Part shown: piece after piece, positions 13,533-15,901 of the stretch | Layout of the letters: each line of letters starts with the position of its first letter | Position numbering within the stretch: the stretch's first letter is position 1 | Source of the DNA: a bacterium | GTDB lineage: Bacteria > Verrucomicrobiota > Verrucomicrobiae > Opitutales > Opitutaceae | NCBI GenBank assembly: GCA_021780625.1 | Contig: JAJXYI010000414.1 | Coordinates: forward strand, 1 to 15,901 | Reading direction: 5' to 3' | Length of the DNA stretch: 15,901 nt | The notes under the pieces: model-generated | Told to the model about the DNA's origin: nothing | The model's input: the letters and a program-made list of their open reading frames with translations, nothing else | Database searches by the model: none | Program-made: the position numbers and the translations under genes

Positions 13533-15022
13533 CGGACCGGGCCATCTCCGGGCGGGCTGCCGCCACCGCGGTGGGGGTGCGCTTGGCGCCGCGCCGCCGC
13601 GCCAGGGGGTACCGGGGCGCGGCGGTGGCCCTGCTCGCCGTCCTTGCGGGGGCGACGGCTGTGCTCGTGCGTCAGGGGTTTGTGTACCAGCCGCCGACCG
13701 TCGTCTGGGGAGGGGTCGTCCTGCTTTGGCTGGGGCTGCTTCCGGCCTGGGCGTTCTACTTTCGTGGTCTGAGCGACGACATTCCTCTGCTCCCGCTGCA
13801 CGGAATCTTTTATGCGGCGGCGTACGCATGGCCCGTGTTCTGGGAGTCTCCCGGGTTCGGCAACCCCGGGGGCCGTTGGCTGGAGGACGCACTGGCCCTT
13901 ACGATCGCGGGCCTTGCCGTCCTGTATTTCGGGTACTACGTCGTCGGGGCGGCGCTCTTCCGGCACGTCAAGAGCGTCCATCTGCCCAGGCCGGCATCCG
14001 TACTGGCCGCGAGAGGGATGGCGTGGTGTTTCGTCTTCATTCAGATGCTGTTCCCGGTGTTGCCGCCAGCGGTGAAGGCGCTGCCCTCTCTTGGACAGTT
14101 CGTGGAAGTTGTCGGCACCTTCGGGTTGGCGCTGCTGCTGGCTCATTCGTTCGCGCGCGAGCTGCCGGCCCGGGAGATCGTCCTCCTCTACGGGCTAGTT
14201 GTGCCGGCGCTGCTGGTTCGGTACACCGCCTCTGGGGCAGTCGCGCCCGTCTTCACGTTCCTCATCTTTCTCGCGCTGATCTACGTCTATGTACAAAAGA
14301 AGGTTCCTCCTTTGGCGGTCGTGTTGGTAGGTGCGCTCCTGGTGGTCTTCCTTCAGGGCGGGAAGGCGGAATACCGGCAACTTACCTGGGGCGGGGCCTA
14401 TGAGGACGCCGGCACATTTGAGAAAGCGGTGCTCTTCGCGCGGTGCTCGATGCAGCAACTCACGGGCCAAGGCTCTGCCGCGGTCCTGGAGACCTCGACG
14501 AACCGACTGAATCAGCTCTGGGTATTCGCGACCGTCATGCAAGAGACACCTGCTCAGGTGCCTTATCAGGGGGGGCGGACGTACCTGCCGCTGCTGACCA
14601 AGTGGATTCCGAGGGCGCTTTGGCCAGGGAAGCCAGAGGAGATCACCGGGAACCAGTTCGGGCGTCTCTACGGCCTGCTCGCAACCAACGATGAGACCAC
14701 CTCGTTAAATCTCCCATGGTTAGCGGAGTTCTACATGAATTTCGGTTTGGCCGGAGTTCTCTCCGGTATGTTTCTGGTTGGCCTGTTCTTCCGGTTGCTT
14801 CGCCAGATGTTGTGCACGGGCCGGGCGGGGCCGCAGGACTACGCGATGGCGCTGGCCGTGGCTCTGCGCCTGTACTGGGCCGAGAGCAACCTGTCATTGA
14901 TGGTCGGCAACATTTTCCTTGGACTCGTGGCGATCTTCCTGGTGTTCTCGCTGCTGCGGCGCCCGAGGCAACGGCGGCGCGTGGCACGGGCTGTGGTTGG
15001 CGGGACGGCGCGTTCGTGGTGA
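13529..15022 (+). CDS. Wzy-like O-antigen/oligosaccharide-repeat polymerase, polytopic membrane protein
   Basis: The 497-aa protein from TTG 13529 has about ten or more hydrophobic segments, for example 31-49, 58-77, 120-145, 165-180, 195-208, 215-230, 238-255, 259-276 and 405-425. A large soluble loop between about 277 and 400 carries family-like motifs: TNRLNQL (324-330), VPYQGGRTY (344-352), WIPRALWPGKP (359-369) and EFYMNFGLAGV (400-410). This IPR-x-LWP-x-KP layout is that of O-antigen polymerase-like proteins, which join oligosaccharide repeats on the periplasmic side. A basic cytoplasmic tail follows. The frame is open far upstream inside the glycosyltransferase, but that part is a shadow; TTG 13529 has an RBS and a 4-bp overlap. 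Wzy normally pairs with Wzx, and no Wzx is visible here, so the exact role is uncertain. A 7-G tract lies at 14569-14575. Confidence 0.85.
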   Translation: MTDRAISGRAAATAVGVRLAPRRRARGYRGAAVALLAVLAGATAVLVRQGFVYQPPTVVWGGVVLLWLGLLPAWAFYFRGLSDDIPLLPLHGIFYAAAYAWPVFWESPGFGNPGGRWLEDALALTIAGLAVLYFGYYVVGAALFRHVKSVHLPRPASVLAARGMAWCFVFIQMLFPVLPPAVKALPSLGQFVEVVGTFGLALLLAHSFARELPAREIVLLYGLVVPALLVRYTASGAVAPVFTFLIFLALIYVYVQKKVPPLAVVLVGALLVVFLQGGKAEYRQLTWGGAYEDAGTFEKAVLFARCSMQQLTGQGSAAVLETSTNRLNQLWVFATVMQETPAQVPYQGGRTYLPLLTKWIPRALWPGKPEEITGNQFGRLYGLLATNDETTSLNLPWLAEFYMNFGLAGVLSGMFLVGLFFRLLRQMLCTGRAGPQDYAMALAVALRLYWAESNLSLMVGNIFLGLVAIFLVFSLLRRPRQRRRVARAVVGGTARSW

Positions 15023-15112
15023 GTCGAAGCCGACATTTGGGCCTGGGTGCAACGGCTGTGGCTCCCGCGAGCGCTGGGTAGGCGAAGTGAGCGTGCAAGT
15101 AGTGCCGCTGGC

Positions 15113-15118
15113 AGGGAG
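15113..15118 (+). promoter_or_regulatory. Ribosome binding site for the carbamoyltransferase gene
   Basis: AGGGAG at 15113-15118 lies 9 nt upstream of ATG 15128 and supports that start. The 105-bp gap after the polymerase gene is the longest in the last 6 kb of the locus. It may hold a secondary promoter, though I see no convincing -10/-35 elements. Confidence 0.6.
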
Positions 15119-15127
15119 ACATGTCAA

Positions 15128-15901
15128 ATGATCATCCTCGGCATCAACGCCTACCACGGTGATTCCTCGGCGTGCATCGTCATCGACGGGAAGCTCGTCG
15201 CTGCGATCGAAGAGGAGCGCATCCGACGCATCAAGCACTGGGCGGGGTTCCCGTCGGAGGCGATCCGGTTCTGCCTGGCGTACGCCGGGGTGAAGCTTCC
15301 GGACGTGGACCACATCGCGATTGGGCGTGACCCGTCCGCGCACTTGCACAAAAAGGTCATGTTCGCCCTGCAGAAACGGCCCTCGTTCGCCGCGATCAAG
15401 GACCGGCTCGGCAACATGGGCCGGGTGCGCGACCTCAAGGCCACGCTGGCCGGCGCGCTCGACGTTGACCCGGGATCGGTGAGGGCGCAGCTGCACGGCG
15501 TCGAGCACCACCGGGCGCACATGGCGTCGTCGTTCTTCCTGTCGCCGTTCGACGAGGCCGACTGCCTGACGATCGACGGGTTCGGCGATTTCGTCTCCAC
15601 CATGTTCGGCCGCGGCCGGGGCAACCGGCTCGAGGTCTCGCACTGGGTCGAGTTCCCGCACTCGATGGGGCTGTTCTACACGGCGGTCACGCAGTACATC
15701 GGGTTCGCGAAGTACGGGGACGAGTACAAGGTGATGGGCCTGGCGCCGTACGGCGAGCCGACGTTCGTGGAGGACTTTCGCCGAATCATGCGCGTGACCG
15801 GCGAGGGCCGCTTCGAGCTGGACCTCGACTGGTTCCGCCACCACGCCGAGGGGGTCGAGATGGTGTGGGAGGGCGGCTACCCCGAGATGGGACCCGCGTT
15901 C
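15128..15901 (+). CDS. Carbamoyltransferase, NodU/CmcH family, 5' part
   Basis: ATG 15128 opens 258 codons that run off the window end. The protein starts MIILGINAYHGDSSACIVIDG, the N-terminal nucleotide-binding fold of NodU/CmcH-type O-carbamoyltransferases, then IEEERIRRIKHWAGFP (27-42). Next come the metal/His motif EHHRAHMASSFFLSPF (126-141), DGFGD (150-154) and GDEYKVMGLAPYG (197-209), which are strongly conserved in this family. These enzymes use carbamoyl phosphate and ATP to carbamoylate a hydroxyl, including sugar hydroxyls, so a role in decorating the glycan is likely but inferred. The C-terminal part is missing. A/T-ending codons are only 16 of 258 by hand count, lower than in most of the preceding cassette. 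The 105-bp gap and changed codon use suggest it may belong to a separate transcription unit. Confidence 0.93.
   Translation, partial: MIILGINAYHGDSSACIVIDGKLVAAIEEERIRRIKHWAGFPSEAIRFCLAYAGVKLPDVDHIAIGRDPSAHLHKKVMFALQKRPSFAAIKDRLGNMGRVRDLKATLAGALDVDPGSVRAQLHGVEHHRAHMASSFFLSPFDEADCLTIDGFGDFVSTMFGRGRGNRLEVSHWVEFPHSMGLFYTAVTQYIGFAKYGDEYKVMGLAPYGEPTFVEDFRRIMRVTGEGRFELDLDWFRHHAEGVEMVWEGGYPEMGPAF

Noticed and set aside
14919..15131. A 70-codon frame across the end of the polymerase and the following gap
   Set aside because: It is out of frame with both neighbours, shows no motif and overlaps conserved coding sequence for half its length.

Overview
The window is high-GC DNA, probably from a Gram-negative bacterium, and carries most of a surface-polysaccharide (O-antigen or capsule-like) biosynthesis and export locus. 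Apart from one intergenic block and the two genes cut by the window edges, it is a single run of plus-strand genes. The Gram-negative reading rests on a heptose-kinase-like gene end at the left edge, a Wzm/Wzt export pair and a GT9 (heptosyltransferase-type) enzyme. The phylum cannot be fixed from sequence alone. The GC-rich hairpin repeats in the intergenic block recall those of some Planctomycetes and related environmental phyla, but that is an impression only.

Layout. 1-190: 3' end of a PfkB/HldA-type sugar kinase. 191-612: about 420 bp without a gene, holding two GC-rich hairpins whose loops are complementary, a hairpin made from a CCAAACA motif, and a 7-bp tandem repeat. 613/670-1620: GT4 glycosyltransferase whose conserved N-terminus seems to extend upstream of its first ATG. 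1682-2515 and 2567-3859: Wzm-type ABC permease and Wzt-type ATPase with a C-terminal glycan-recognition domain. 3852-7732: methyltransferase, GT9, GT2 and a second methyltransferase, with overlaps or short gaps. 7824-13532: five further GT-B glycosyltransferases (GT4 and CgeB-like), the last with a likely frameshift near its 5' end. 13529-15022: polytopic Wzy-like polymerase. 15128-15901: 5' part of a NodU/CmcH-type carbamoyltransferase that runs off the window.

How it works together. Eight glycosyltransferases would build a complex glycan. Two zinc-ribbon-containing methyltransferases and the carbamoyltransferase would decorate it, and Wzm/Wzt would export it. The Wzt C-terminal domain and the methyltransferase that overlaps its stop suggest export gated by a modified chain end, as in the E. 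coli O8/O9a systems, but this is inference. A Wzy-like polymerase beside Wzm/Wzt is unusual, because Wzy normally works with Wzx; either two pathways are mixed here or the protein does another job.

Codon use points to mosaicism. By hand count, A/T-ending codons are about 8% in the first 184 codons of wzt, about 30% in the next roughly 168, and about 6% in the carbamoyltransferase. A recombined, serotype-determining cassette therefore appears to begin inside wzt near 3118. I recognised no wholly new system. The most novel features are the mosaic wzt, the wzt-methyltransferase coupling, the Wzy-like protein in an ABC-export locus, the frameshifted glycosyltransferase and the paired hairpins.
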